This document shows, one piece after another, positions 32,699 to 44,847 of a DNA stretch of 64,000 bases. The DNA is from Macrostomum hystrix (taxonomy: Eukaryota > Platyhelminthes > Macrostomidae), in assembly GCA_950097015.1 (NCBI GenBank), contig CATNEN010000030.1, forward strand, positions 2,899,001 to 2,963,000. The letters run 5' to 3'. The notes beneath the pieces are model-generated. The model worked only from the letters and a program-made list of their open reading frames with translations. It was not told where the DNA came from and did not search any database. Made by a program: the position numbers and the translations under genes. Within the stretch, counting starts at the first letter, position 1, and each line of letters starts with the position of its first letter.

Positions 32699-34400
32699 TG
32701 TTATTATTACGCTCAATTCAGTTGGCTTCGTATTGGCTTTAGGATTGCTGAGCTGGGCTTACGGCCTACGTGAGCCTACAAATTTGTGGATTTCCGATGG
32801 ATTAGAGGTCTAGTACTTTGCATTTGTCAAACTATGCAGTAAAACGCTTGTCGATCAAAAATAATTTCCGTCAGACTAGTCGGTCAGTTTGAAATAGACA
32901 CATACCGTACATAAAACTGGAGTTTAACATACTCATAGCATCCTAATTCTTTTTTCTCTTCATAGCTACTGATACACCCATTCTTGAAACTCACACTGCT
33001 AATGAAACGCATTTATTTTCCATCACACTGAGCCTATGTCTATTCAGCACTAAGCACACCGTTTGCTTACCCTGCTTTCGAAGAATTTCACGTCGATCGT
33101 TTCAAACCGATTTATTTAAAGTGAGTTGAACTTTCTGGTCAGTATTTATTAGCCGGTGCTAAATGTATAGCAGTATGCAACGGGGTCCGGTTGAGAACAG
33201 GCGAACACTTCGGGGGTACTGCCGAGTGCTGGCAAATTTAAGTGACGATTCAGCGAGCAAACGTGCGGAGAACCCTTTTTTACCCAGTCAGAATTTAGAG
33301 AGATTCGCGGGCGGACTAGTTCACTTTGGCTTGTACATAGGGGGTAGAGAGGAGAGGGCAGTGGAAAACCCTGTATTTAGCTCTGCATTGATCAGGGCCA
33401 GCCAGGGTTACTAAGCAACGAGGCGGCGCGAGATAGCCTGCCAGCCTGCTTCTCTCACCCAGTCTACCCCAGGAGTATTGATTTATGCGACAAAAGGAAA
33501 TTAAAAGCCCGAGGCACAGGGAGCGGGGGCTGCCCCCAATGAGGGCTCCCTGGGCTGCCTTCAAACCAGGATTCACCCCGCCGCGCCAAGAGAGGCCTCC
33601 CTGAACAAGTTCTTCCCCCCAAGTCGATAAGGGAAATGTACATGCATGCTTGTCTCACACTAGTGAAAACTTGCGTACACTGTCTCCTCACTGTACACTC
33701 AATTCTGGAACTATCTATGCTCGTATGTACGTTCTGATAGGGATAGGGTGTTTTCTCTGCCTAACAAACCTAGCCAAGTTCTGCTTTGCCTGTCCCTTGA
33801 CCGATAGGCAGAGAGGAAAGCCCAAAAAAACGCGGTTAATATTATTGTAATGCACAATCCAAGCGGCCTAACCCAACCACCTCCTTTTTTACAGTCTCGG
33901 CTCGCGCAAAACAGCCAAGTGCCAGTTTTAGGTTGGGGCACAGGCCACATGGCAAACGCGGGACCAACCTGAGGGGGGCGCACAACGGGCATTTGCAATT
34001 TCTAATTTTGTACACACAAGGCAGGCGTGGTCAAATTAGCTTGCCCTCGTTCTTGAAGTGAGCCTCATTCAATTGTGAGCCAATTGTGGGCCACTTAGCT
34101 AACTCTCTTTGCGAGTCTTATGCCATATTTTTGATCTGTGCACGTACAAGTAATAAGCTTTACACGGACAGTCCGTTCGCATTTATTCAAATGGTACAGG
34201 TGCGCCATTTGCGTGCTCACTACACAGTTGCGAATGTACGTGTCTTTATTGCACAGCTTACAATTACAAACAACTTTAACTATACGACCCTAAGTCAGTC
34301 AGTGCGCCACGGCTGTGCAATGGAAAGACTGCAGACAAGTCCACATGCTATAGTTTCTGTATCATGACTTCTGTATCATGACTGTATCATAAATTACTTT
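32699..34400. other. Upstream region of the zinc-finger gene
   Basis: No gene recognised. Presumed promoter and 5' UTR near 32.7-33.1 kb (minus direction). The short frames here (33163-33414, 33316-33576, 33464-33691, 33711-33998, 34086-34367) match no family. Confidence 0.45.
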
Positions 34401-35157
34401 ATTAAATAAACTTAATTTAAATCTTTTAACTTTCACCTGGCTGTCGCAAAACAGAAATAAAATTTGGTAAAGTCTAAACGATACAGTACCAACCAGCAAC
34501 AGTCCGACAAAAATCAAACTTACCTTCTTGAGAAAGAACGTCCGTTCAATATTAGGCTCCTGTAATCAATTTTCACGAAATCAATAAGAAAATCGTACGG
34601 GATTACGTACGGGAGTAGCCATGTGGAGACTAATTATACATGGACAACTTATTTAGTAATTTGAAAGTCCAGATTGTTTGCTTAACTTGTATGATGAGGA
34701 TATTTTGTCTATGGCACAGCTGGATTTCCGTTCCTTATTTAGTCGTTAAGGTCTAAAAGCATTGCACTTTAAAAAGATTGTACGATGCACTTTTAAAAAG
34801 TTTATCCAATTCTAAATATGCGTTCTATCAATAACATAGCCACATTTACTTGTTAAGTTGTTTGGCTTCTAGTTTGTTTTAGAAATATCCTATACTTAGC
34901 TATTTAATAGAAATCCATTACCTCCGACATCGGTGCATATCTATTAAATTCAGTAACGGCAGCTGCATTGCTGACTAATATTTATTAATGTCACTGACAA
35001 TGACCACCACACTTCTGAGCACTGGAGGCCGTAGCACTTGCTTTCGGTAATAAAATAACGAATCTACCGAAGTCTCAAACTTCGTGTACTTTCCAGACGC
35101 AATAACGCACGAATTCGCAGTATTTTTTATAAAATGCACACTAGCTTCATGCAAGCA
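34401..35157. other. AT-rich spacer, no gene seen
   Basis: No conserved features were identified. Confidence 0.45.
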
Positions 35158-35800
35158 CGAACTGTCTTGATACAGACAACACCTGCTAGATACAGAACCA
35201 CCTGTTAGATACAGACAACACCTGCTAGATACAGAACCACCTGTTAGATACAGACAACACCTGCTAGATACAGAACCACCTGTTAGATACAGACAACACC
35301 TGCTAGGTACAGAACCACCTGTTAGATCCAGACAACACCTGCTAGATACAGACAACACCTGCTAGATACAGACAACACCTGCTAGGTACAGAACCACCTG
35401 TTAGATCCAGACAACACCTGCTAGATACAGACAACACCTGCTAGGTACAGACAACACCTGCTAGATACAGAACCACCTGTTAGATACAGACAACACCTGC
35501 TAGATACAGAACCACCTGTTAGATACAGACAACACCTGCTAGATACAGAACCACCTGTTAGATACAGACAACACCTGCTAGATACAGAACCACCTGTTAG
35601 ATACAGACAACACCTGCTAGATACAGAACCACCTGTTAGATACAGACAACACCTGCTAGATACAGAACCACCTGTTAGATACAGACAACACCTGCTAGAT
35701 GCAGGCACCACCTGTCTGTATCTAGATACAGAGCCACTTGTTAGATACTGACAACACCTGTTAGACACAGACACCACCTGCTAGATACAGAACCACCTAT
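35158..35800. repeat. 39-bp minisatellite built of two related half-units
   Basis: Each unit pairs ACACCTGCTAGATACAGA with ACCACCTGTTAGATACAGAC, so the array alternates two ~20-bp forms. CACCTG, the Snail/E2-box sequence, occurs about every 20 bp. Irregular repeats of one half lie at 35330-35470, and the right edge is degenerate. Confidence 0.95.
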
Positions 35801-35839
35801 ATATACAGACAGTCTAGTCGCGGACTCCATTACACAATA

Positions 35840-36163
35840 TCTCCCTAATTCAGTCTCCCTAATGCAGTCTCCCTAATTCAGTATCCCTAATGCAGTCTCC
35901 CTAATGCAATCTCCCTAATGCAGTATCCCTAATGCAGTCTCCCTATTGCAGTCTCCCTAATTCAGTATCCCTAATGCAGTCTCCCTAATGCAATCTCCCT
36001 AATGCAGTATCCCTAATGCAGTCTCCCTAATGCAGTCTCCCTGGTGCAGTCTCCCTGGTGCAGTCTCCCTAATGCAGTCTCCCTAATGCAGTCTCCCTAT
36101 TGCAGTCTCCCTAATGCAGTATCCCTAATACAGTCTCCCTAATGCAATCTCCCTAATGCATTT
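35840..36163. repeat. 14-bp minisatellite, about 23 copies
   Basis: Unit TCTCCCTAATGCAG with ATT, GGT and TATCC variants. It begins ~40 bp after the 39-bp array. Confidence 0.93.
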
Positions 36164-37686
36164 TTAGTATTACAGTCTCGAAATAAAGCAGATCAAACAG
36201 GCAGCCCTTAAACAAGACCAACTTTTGTGCGATTCTGCAAAACAAATTCGGTTCTGTTTACACAAGTTCGCACACATTTTATAGTACTGTGATGTGAACG
36301 CGCTGTTAATGTAAATTACGAGCTAAATTAGGGAAACAATGTAACTTCTACGAGAATATCATGCAGATTGATTTAAGCAATTTAGTCTACAAAAATAAAA
36401 CCACGAAAGTAGAGAAAGCTTCATGAAATCCTCATGAAATCCCGTTAATTTAGCGTTCCGGCAAGGTAAGACTCGTAGCTCGTAATTTGAACAAATTTCA
36501 TTGATTTGATGTGTCTCTAAATTGCCGCACAAAGTCAATTAAAAATTAGTTTTCTAATTTTTTTGCGCATCGCGTCGTCAATTAAATCCTGTTGAAGAAC
36601 TTTATGAAAATCCAGTGTGTTTTTTTTTAATTCATCCACTTTGCTTAATTACATTTACCTATCAAGTACCTGGCGACTGAACTGGGGCTTAGGATGAGCT
36701 CGGTAGAGAAGTGTACAGTAGAACAGTCGCGGACATTGACAGACAGCGAGGTTGTCGGCAATCATTTGAGGAACAAAATCATTGCAAGCTTTGACGTTTC
36801 CCCGTCTCGACTGCATGCTCAGGCTGCGTGGGGTGGCAATTCTGAGCACTACTATTTCCCATTTACCTGGCCTAGCGAATGAAATGCGTCAAAAGTGCGC
36901 CTTACTGCACTGACTGCTGTCTCATCCGCCGCTGGGACAAAGCCGGATGGATGATAATTGCTGGTCTCCTTCCCATAGCAGGAAAAATCTGTTACTTAAA
37001 TTGCAACAGTTACAATGGCAGGCTGCCGAGAGTCTGTGACGTCATCGGAATGTGGGCCGACCCCATTTTAGACTCGCGCGAGACATGCAGCTTGGCAATT
37101 CCTACTTAGCTTGCAGCAGATGTCACTGAAATTTGAGCTACTAAAATTAGATGAGGCGAAAAAAATCAACTCGGATACATTCAGTGCGAATCGAAATCTG
37201 TTCTTGTGTGTATACCGTGTCAACTCTTGATTAGAAATGTCTAATATCAGGTGTAATATCAGGTGTACAATGAAATAGTAAAACTATATTACATGGAAAC
37301 ACAAATGAAAGCGTCAGCCAAAAGATCTCATAAAACGGATTTAAAACGAGTATTTTAAAGTAAGTCGTTCGAAATAGAAAACTTTTAAATTAAACTTGTG
37401 ACACTTTTTAAATTCGTGCGAAAAAAGTATGACTAGACATTAAAATAGATTGCAAAACTTCAAATTGCTTTCTGTAGAAAAGGACACTAACGGGAGTGAA
37501 ACATCACATACCTTGAAAAACCTTTGACGTTGATCAAATTTTTAAGCGGAAAACAGCCCCGCATTTCACATTTTTAATCCTAGGCCAGTCACAAATCAAA
37601 ATTTGACAAATCCTTAGCCATTCTGAAGGATTCTTAAGAAGGGAGTAAAACTAACACAATGAGCTAAGACAACATTGTTGAACAAT
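36164..37686. other. AT-rich spacer, no gene seen
   Basis: Open frames at 36694-36882 and 36879-37109 lack any recognisable domain and are not called. Confidence 0.45.
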
Positions 37687-37904
37687 AACCAGCTAGCTCA
37701 GCGGTTAGAGCCTTGGACTCCTGCCGGAGTTCGAATCTCAGCCCCTGGGGAAGTATCATGTGTACTTGAGCAGGACATTCTCAATCGCTTCATATTATCA
37801 TCTGTGAAATGACTGTTGGTATTAGCTGAGGTGGAATAGGTCTTTGTCCTGGCCCTGGACTGTGTCGGACATTATGGACATTAGGAGCACTAACACTGAA
37901 TGTT

Positions 37905-37905
<1 letters not shown>
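37687..37905 (+). mobile_element. Second type of tRNA-derived SINE
   Basis: The head has A box TAGCTCAGCGG and B box AGTTCGAATCTC. The body (GCAGGACATTCTCAATCGC, GTGAAATGACTGTTGG) differs from the main family, and it ends in a (TAA)n tail at 37907-37936. The tRNA-like part suits a Pol III promoter. Confidence 0.75.
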
Positions 37906-37941
<36 letters not shown>

Positions 37942-37944
37942 TAA

Positions 37945-38237
37945 CTGATTACACCTGCCCCAATCAGGCCACATGTGCAGCAGACAGCACTGCCGCAGCT
38001 ATTGCGCGGCGCTTCTGAAGGTTGCGCACAGCTGTTCAGTCCATGGACTGGGGAGACGCCACACCCCCTTAACTAACTAACCCAGCTAATGCTGGTACCC
38101 ATTTAACAGCTGGGTGAACTGAAGCAATGCAGAGTTAAGTGCCCTGCTAACGGACACAAATTGTTCCAGTGGAATATGGAATCGAACCTCCGACCTTCAA
38201 GTCGCCAGTCGAACGCTCTAAACACCTGGATACAACC
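37945..38237 (-). mobile_element. Main-family SINE, minus strand
   Basis: The reverse complement of the family core: GATTACACCTGCCCCAAT, CCATGGACTGGGGAGACGCC and TTTAACAGCTGGGTGAACTG. The head is at ~38190-38237 (AATCGAACCTCCGACCTTCA). It lies tail-to-tail with the SINE at 37687-37905 across a shared TAA run. Confidence 0.88.
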
Positions 38238-38822
38238 CATTTGTTGGGATTTCTAAAGTGAGTGCAGAATGGGGGATGTCTTGTACAGTGCGAGTGCATG
38301 GCGAATGTACGCCAGACAGCGGGACAGCAGCGCATGGCGGTCCACTTCTAAGCTATTTTTAGCATTTTCAGCGAGCCAATCAGCTAGCAGCTATGCTGCC
38401 ACTGCCGCAGCCACTGCTGCTGCTGCTGCTGTTAGAGAGAGAGAGAGAGTAAAGGGTGGAACAGACAAAATGATTAGCGCAGTGCGCAGAGTGGCTTTTG
38501 TTAGCTGCGAACCGACGTCTCCTTGCCCGCCAACCCTTAGGGTTTCTCTCTCTCTGGCATTCTCACGTGATGACTGCCATGAGGTAGAATTGAGAGCAGA
38601 TAGAGCCACAGAGAGGGGGTGGTTTTCGTGCATTAACGAGCAGTTTCTAAATTTTGCCGCGTACATCCAATTGAAAAAATAAGTGCAGAATTACGCAGAG
38701 ACTGCATGGTCAGATTGACAAACTGAAAGAAGCACAGACCGACAGGGGATTGGAAAGGCCGGCGACAGAGTCACAGGAGTTAACAGTCCCCCCACCTTCC
38801 TCCGCAGGCACCACTGGCCGAG
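38238..38822 (-). other. Downstream region of the desaturase gene
   Basis: Non-coding, with a (GCT)n/(GA)n run at 38395-38450 and no clear poly(A) signal. No gene seen. Confidence 0.45.
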
Positions 38823-39003
38823 TTAGCCAGGCTTCTGATAGGCCTCGAACCAGAGACGGCCAGAGCAGCGCAGAGATCTAATAATGTCCAGCATGGCACT
38901 CGCCAATGTCTTCTCAGTGTACACCAGGCCGTGCTTGGCGCACAGCGATCTCACGTACGGCTGCACGAGCGGGAACGAGTGGCGCGGCATTGTTGGAAAT
39001 AGG
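38823..39003 (-). CDS. Desaturase last exon
   Basis: Acceptor TTTCATTGCAG|C. Encodes H|LFPTMPRHSF, YVRSLCAKHGL and a C terminus FEAYQKPG before TAA, as in FADS-type desaturases. Intact; too short to stand out as an open frame. Confidence 0.88.
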
Positions 39004-39084
39004 CTGCAATGAAATAACCAGTTAATCTATATGGGCACAGATGTGGCCTAAATTTATTCACGCAGCAGCCTGCCGTTCGTGGCT

Positions 39085-39655
39085 ATAGTTGGGCCCGATG
39101 GAATTGGCCAGTTGGGACCTCGTGGATTCCCCTAGCCTCGGCTGTAGGTTGGGGGCCCGATGGAATTGGCCAGTTGGGACCTCGTGGATTCCCCTAGCCT
39201 CGGCTGTAGGTTGGGGGCCCGATGGAATTGGCCAGTTGGGACCTCGTGGATTCCCCTAGCCTCGGCTGTAGGTTGGGGGCCCGATGGAATTGGCCAGTTG
39301 GGACCTCGTGGATTCCCCTAGCCTCGGCTGTAGGTTGGGGGCCCGATGGAATTGGCCAGTTGGGACCTCGTGGATTCCCCTAGCCTCGGCTGTAGGTTGG
39401 GGGCCCGATGGAATTGGCCAGTTGGGACCTCGTGGATTCCCCTAGCCTCGGCTGTAGGTTGGGGGCCCGATGGAATTGGCCAGTTGGGACCTCGTGGATT
39501 CCCCTAGCCTCGGCTGTAGGTTGGGGGCCCGATGGAATTGGCCAGTTGGGACCTCGTGGATTCCCCTAGCCTCAGCTGTAGGTTGGGGACCCGATGGAAT
39601 TTGGCCAGTTGGGACCTCGTGGATTCCCCTAGCCTCGGCTGTAGGTTGGGGGGTT
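39085..39655. repeat. 62-bp minisatellite, about nine copies
   Basis: The unit includes GATGGAATTGGCCAGTTGGG, then ACCTCGTGGATTCCCCTAGC. It fills the last desaturase intron and ends 12 nt from the exon 5 donor at 39668. Copies are nearly identical. Confidence 0.95.
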
Positions 39656-39668
39656 GTGGCCTACTCAC

Positions 39669-39845
39669 TGGTGCTCAATCTGGTAGTTGAGATGCCCGGT
39701 GAACCAGTCGTTGAAGCGGCCACCTTTGGCATTGCGAGTTGACAGCACCTGCAGGGTGAACCAGTCCCTCCGCTGGTCGCGATCGATGTCCATTGGGAGG
39801 TGGCTCATCTGGGTACATGCCACGAACCAGTGCGACTCCAGGTAT
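39669..39845 (-). CDS. Desaturase exon with third His box
   Basis: Acceptor ACCCGCAG|A, donor GAGCACCA|GTGAGT. Encodes [20 protein letters not shown], then [13 protein letters not shown], where the Gln of QIEHH replaces the usual His, as is typical of front-end desaturases. Intact. Confidence 0.9.
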
Positions 39846-40275
39846 CTGCGGGTGGTTGACCGGGATTATTGACAGGTTAAATACTCAGCAACTCAGCAGC
39901 GATTGAACAAGGAGAAGCTCCCCTGTGTTATCAGGTGAGAGAATATCCTGTCTGACAGATGGACAAATACGCAGCAGGATTTTCGATGGGATCTTAAAAC
40001 TCAGGAAATTCGAAACCGGTGCAGGGGGGACTTTTTAGCGAGAGAACACTGCTTTCTAGACCTGGTCACGATCTGTTATTTTTATCTGAACCATTGTGAA
40101 AAGGGAAAAGCCTTTAAAAGTTTGATTTCTGATGCCAAAAATAGCTTTTATCATCACGAGTCCGGCTGAAAAAGAAGATAATTTTACTTATCTCTCTACT
40201 ACTATGAGTAGTGCACACCGCATTCATAATCAAGACATCTTAGCAAGTTGGACTTGAATTTTCACGTAGACTGGA
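39846..40275 (-). other. Unique part of a desaturase intron
   Basis: Non-coding intron sequence; nothing else recognised. Confidence 0.55.
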
Positions 40276-40935
40276 GATCAATAAGCATGATGATCTGGGA
40301 GAGTGAGGATCAGCATGATGATCTGGGAGAGTGAGGATCAGCACGATGATCTGGGAGAGTGAGGCTCAGCACGATGATCTGGGAGAGTGAGGCTCAGCAC
40401 GATGATCTGGGAGAGTGAGGATCAGCATGATGATCTGGGAGAGTGAGGCTCAGCACGATGATCTGGGAGAGTGAGGCTCAGCATGAGGATCTGGGAGAGT
40501 GAGGATCAGCACGATGATCTGGGAGAGTGAGGATCAGCATGATGATCTGGGAGAGTGAGGATCAGCATGATGATCTGGGAGAGTGAGGATCAGCATGATG
40601 ATCTGGGAGAGTGAGGCTCAGCACGATGATCTGGGAGAGTGAGGCTCAGCACGATGATCTGGGAGAGTGAGGCTCAGCATGAGGATCTGGGAGAGTGAGG
40701 ATCAGCACGATGATCTGGGAGAGTGAGGCTCAGCATGAGGATCTGGGAGAGTGAGGATCAGCACGATGATCTGGGAGAGTGAGGATCAGCATGAGGATCT
40801 GGGAGAGTGAGGCTCAGCATGATGATCTGGGAGAGTGAGGATCAGCATGAGGATCTGGGAGAGTGAGGATCAGCATGAGGATCTGGGAGAGTGAGGATCA
40901 GCATGAGGATGTAGGAGAGTTGAGTCTGTGCATTC
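40276..40935. repeat. 28-bp minisatellite in a desaturase intron
   Basis: Unit ATCTGGGAGAGTGAGGATCA followed by GCATGATG, with GGCTCAGC, CACGATG and ATGAGG variants. About 23 copies. Confidence 0.95.
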
Positions 40936-41009
40936 AAGTACAGATAGAGTAGGTGATTAACTTGTTGTAGCATGCTAAACTTCCAAATTAAATTGACCTC
41001 TACACTAAC

Positions 41010-41332
41010 CTGATGAACATGTAGGAGCCAAAAGTAATCCACCAGCTTGAGAAGAAGTGAGTAAACAGGTAGAGAAATTTGACAAAGAACGACAGTGACC
41101 AAATGAGGTCACGCCAATCGCTTCGCTTCAGAATAAAGTACAAATTCTCTTAGTGAAAATACACGGGCAGCAGCATTGGCGGACCTAGCAGCCAGGAGTA
41201 GCCGTGCTGCCAATTGTATGGCATGAAGCCGCGCTTTCAACTGGCAGCTTGTCGCCGAGAATGAAGATGCATGGCAGGCTGATGTCCGGGTCAGTGCCGG
41301 CCACGTTTGGCTTCGAATGGTGAAGAAAATGC
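41010..41332 (-). pseudogene. Desaturase exon with second His box, frameshift and stop
   Basis: Acceptor CTGTCCGCAG|G, donor ATCAG|GTTAGT. RHFLHHSKPNV and LGDKLPVE are in one frame. After a short A run the match (GFMPYNWQHGYSWLLGPP) continues in another frame, which then hits TAA before ENLYFILKRSDW. At 323 nt the exon is one base short of a phase-correct length. Confidence 0.85.
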
Positions 41333-41396
41333 CTGCGGACAGAGGGGATTGTTGCAGGTTCTTGGAAAATAGGCTCAAATAGTGTTCCAAAAAGCT

Positions 41397-44300
41397 GTTC
41401 GATTCTGGGTTTGGCTCTTTCATCGATTCTGGGTTTGGCTCTTCCTTCGATTCTGGGTTTGGCTCTTCCTTCGATTCTGGGTTTGGCTCTTCCTTCGATT
41501 CTGGGTTTGGCTCTTCCTTCGATTCTGGGTTTGGCTCTTCCTTCGATTCTGGGTTTGGCTCTTCCTTCGATTCTGGGTTTGGCTCTTCCTTCGATTCTGG
41601 GTTTGGCTCTTCCTTCGATTCTGGGTTTGGCTCTTCCTTCGATTCTGGGTTTGGCTCTTCCTTCGATTCTGGGTTTGGCTCTTCCTTCGATTCTGGGTTT
41701 GGCTCTTCCTTCGATTCTGGGTTTGGCTCTTCCTTCGATTCTGGGTTTGGCTCTTCCTTCGATTCTGGGTTTGGCTCTTCCTTCGATTCTGGGTTTGGCT
41801 CTTCCATCGATTCTGGGTTTGGCTCTTCCTTCGATTCTGGGTTTGGCTCTTCCTTCGATTCTGGGTTTGGCTCTTTCATCGATTCTGGGTTTGGCTCTTT
41901 CATCGATTCTGGGTTTGGCTCTTCCTTCGATTCTGGGTTTGGCTCTTCCTTCGATTCTGGGTTTGGCTCTTTCATCGATTCTGGGTTTGGCTCTTCCTTC
42001 GATTCTGGGTTTGGCTCAACCTACCATTCTGGGTTTGGCTCAACCTACCATTCTGGGTTTGGCTCTTCCTTCGATTCTGGGTTTGGCTCTTCCTTCGATT
42101 CTGGGTTTGGCTCTTTCATCGATTCTGGGTTTGGCTCTTCCTTCGATTCTGGGTTTGGCTCTTCCTTCGATTCTGGGTTTGGCTCTTCCTTCGATTCTGG
42201 GTTTGGCTCTTCCTTCGATTCTGGGTTTGGCTCTTCCTTCGATTCTGGGTTTGGCTCTTCCTTCGATTCTGGGTTTGGCTCTTCCTTCGATTCTGGGTTT
42301 GGCTCTTCCTTCGATTCTGGGTTTGGCTCTTCCTTCGATTCTGGGTTTGGCTCTTTCATCGATTCTGGGTTTGGCTCTTTCATCGATTCTGGGTTTGGCT
42401 CTTCCTTCGATTCTGGGTTTGGCTCTTCCATCGATTCTGGGTTTGGCTCTTCCTTCGATTCTGGGTTTGGCTCTTCCTTCGATTCTGGGTTTGGCTCTTT
42501 CATCGATTCTGGGTTTGGCTCTTTCATCGATTCTGGGTTTGGCTCTTCCTTCGATTCTGGGTTTGGCTCTTCCTTCGATTCTGGGTTTGGCTCTTTCATC
42601 AATTCTGGGTTTGGCTCTTTCATCGATTCTGGGTTTGGCTCTTCCTTCGATTCTGGGTTTGGCTCAACCTACCATTCTGGGTTTGGCTCTTCCTTCGATT
42701 CTGGGTTTGGCTCTTCCTTCTATTCTGGGTTTGGCTCTTCCTTCTATTCTGGGTTTGGCTCTTCCTTCGATTCTGGGTTTGGCTCTTCCTTCGATTCTGG
42801 GTTTGGCTCTTCCTTCGATTCTGGGTTTGGCTCTTCCTTCGATTCTGGGTTGGCTCTTTCATCGATTCTGGGTTTGGCTCTTCCTTCGATTCTGGGTTTG
42901 GCTCTTCCTTCGATTCTGGGTTTGGCTCTTTCATCGATTCTGAGTTTGGCTCTTCCTTCGATTCTGGGTTTGGCTCTTCCTTCGATTCTGGGTTTGGCTC
43001 TTCCTTCGATTCTGGGTTTGGCTCTTTCATCGATTCTGAGTTTGGCTCTTCCATCGATTCTGGGTTTGGCTCTTTCATCGATTCTGAGTTTGGCTCTTTC
43101 ATCAATTCTGGGTTTGGCTCTTTCATCGATTCTGGGTTTGGCTCTTCCTTCGATTCTGGGTTTGGCTCTTCCTTCGATTCTGGGTTTGGCTCTTTCATCG
43201 ATTCTGGGTTTGGCTCTTCCTTCGATTCTGGGTTTGGCTCTTTCATCGATTCTGGGTTTGGCTCTTTCATCGATTCTGGGTTTGGCTCTTCCTTCGATTC
43301 TGGGTTTGGCTCTTTCATCGATTCTGGGTTTGGCTCTTTCATCAATTCTGGGTTTGGCTCTTTCATCGATTCTGGGTTTGGCTCTTCCTTCGATTCTGGG
43401 TTTGGCTCTTCCATCGATTCTGGGTTTGGCTCTTCCTTCGATTCTGGGTTTGGCTCTTCCTTCGATTCTGGGTTTGGCTCTTTCATCGATTCTGGGTTTG
43501 GCTCTTTCATCAATTCTGGGTTTGGCTCTTTCATCGATTCTGGGTTTGGCTCTTCCTTCGATTCTGGGTTTGGCTCTTCCATCGATTCTGGGTTTGGCTC
43601 TTCCTTCGATTCTGGGTTTGGCTCTTTCATCGATTCTGGGTTTGGCTCTTTCATCAATTCTGGGTTTGGCTCTTTCATCGATTCTGGGTTTGGCTCTTCC
43701 TTCGATTCTGGGTTTGGCTCTTCCATCGATTCTGGGTTTGGCTCTTCCTTCGATTCTGGGTTTGGCTCTTCCTTCGATTCTGGGTTTGGCTCTTTCATCG
43801 ATTCTGGGGTTTGGCTCTTTCATCAATTCTGGGTTTGGCTCTTTCATCGATTCTGGGTTTGGCTCTTTCATCAATTCTGGGTTTGGCTCTTTCATCGATT
43901 CTGGGTTTGGCTCTTCCTTCGATTCTGGGTTTGGCTCTTCCATCGATTCTGGGTTTGGCTCTTCCTTCGATTCTGGGTTTGGCTCTTCCTTCGATTCTGG
44001 GTTTGGCTCTTTCATCGATTCTGGGTTTGGCTCTTTCATCAATTCTGGGTTTGGCTCTTTCATCGATTCTGGGTTTGGCTCTTCCTTCGATTCTGGGTTT
44101 GGCTCTTCCATCGATTCTGGGTTTGGCTCTTCCTTCGATTCTGGGTTTGGCTCTTCCTTCGATTCTGGGTTTGGCTCTTTCATCGATTCTGGGTTTGGCT
44201 CTTTCATCAATTCTGGGTTTGGCTCTTTCATCGATTCTGGGTTTGGCTCTTCCTTCGATTCTGGGTTTGGCTCTTCCATCGATTCTGGGTTTGGCTCTTC

Positions 44301-44815
44301 CTTCGATTCTGGGTTTGGCTCTTCCTTCGATTCTGGGTTTGGCTCTTCCTTCGATTCTGGGTTTGGCTCTTCCTTCGATTCTGGGTTTGGCTCTTCCTTC
44401 GATTCTGGGTTTGGCTCTTCCTTCGATTCTGGGTTTGGCTCTTTCATCGATTCTGAGTTTGGCTCTTCCATCGATTCTGGGTTTGGCTCTTTCATCGATT
44501 CTGGGTTTGGCTCTTCCATCGATTCTGTGTTTGGCTCTTCCTTCGATTCTGGGTTTGGCTCTTCCTTCGATTCTGGGTTTGGCTCTTCCTTCGATTCTGG
44601 GTTTGGCTCTTCCTTCGATTCTGGGTTTGGCTCTTCCATCGATTCTGGGTTTGGCTCTTCCTTCGATTTTGGGTTTGGCTCTTCCATCGATTCTGGGTTT
44701 GGCTCTTCCTTCGATTCTGGGTTTGGCTCTTCCTTCGATTCTGGGTTTGGCTCTTTCATCGATTCTGGGTTTGGCTCTTTCATCGATTCTGGGTTTGGCT
44801 CTTCCTTCGATTCTA
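41397..44815. repeat. 24-bp minisatellite, about 142 copies, desaturase intron
   Basis: Unit GATTCTGGGTTTGGCTCTTC followed by CTTC, with CATC, AATT and AACCTACC variants. It spans the intron almost edge to edge: ~65 nt from the 41332 acceptor and ~32 nt from the 44847 donor. Frames up to 1,024 codons are open on both strands purely because the period is a multiple of three. A deletion of T near 42851 and an extra G near 43808 shift the register. Confidence 0.96.
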
Positions 44816-44847
44816 GGTTTTTGCTACAGCTTCGATTGTAGACGAAC

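Noticed and set aside
33163-34367. Several 60-95 codon frames upstream of the zinc-finger gene
   Set aside because: No domain, no conserved start and mutually overlapping; treated as non-coding flank.
41152-41154. TAA read as tyrosine (the flatworm mitochondrial reassignment) to explain the stops in the desaturase and the Helitron helicase
   Set aside because: Both TAAs fall where an aromatic residue could sit, but the desaturase also has two frameshifts, both genes look like relics, TAA ends the desaturase C terminus at the normal place, and intact genes here (PK, zinc finger, RRM) contain no in-frame TAA.
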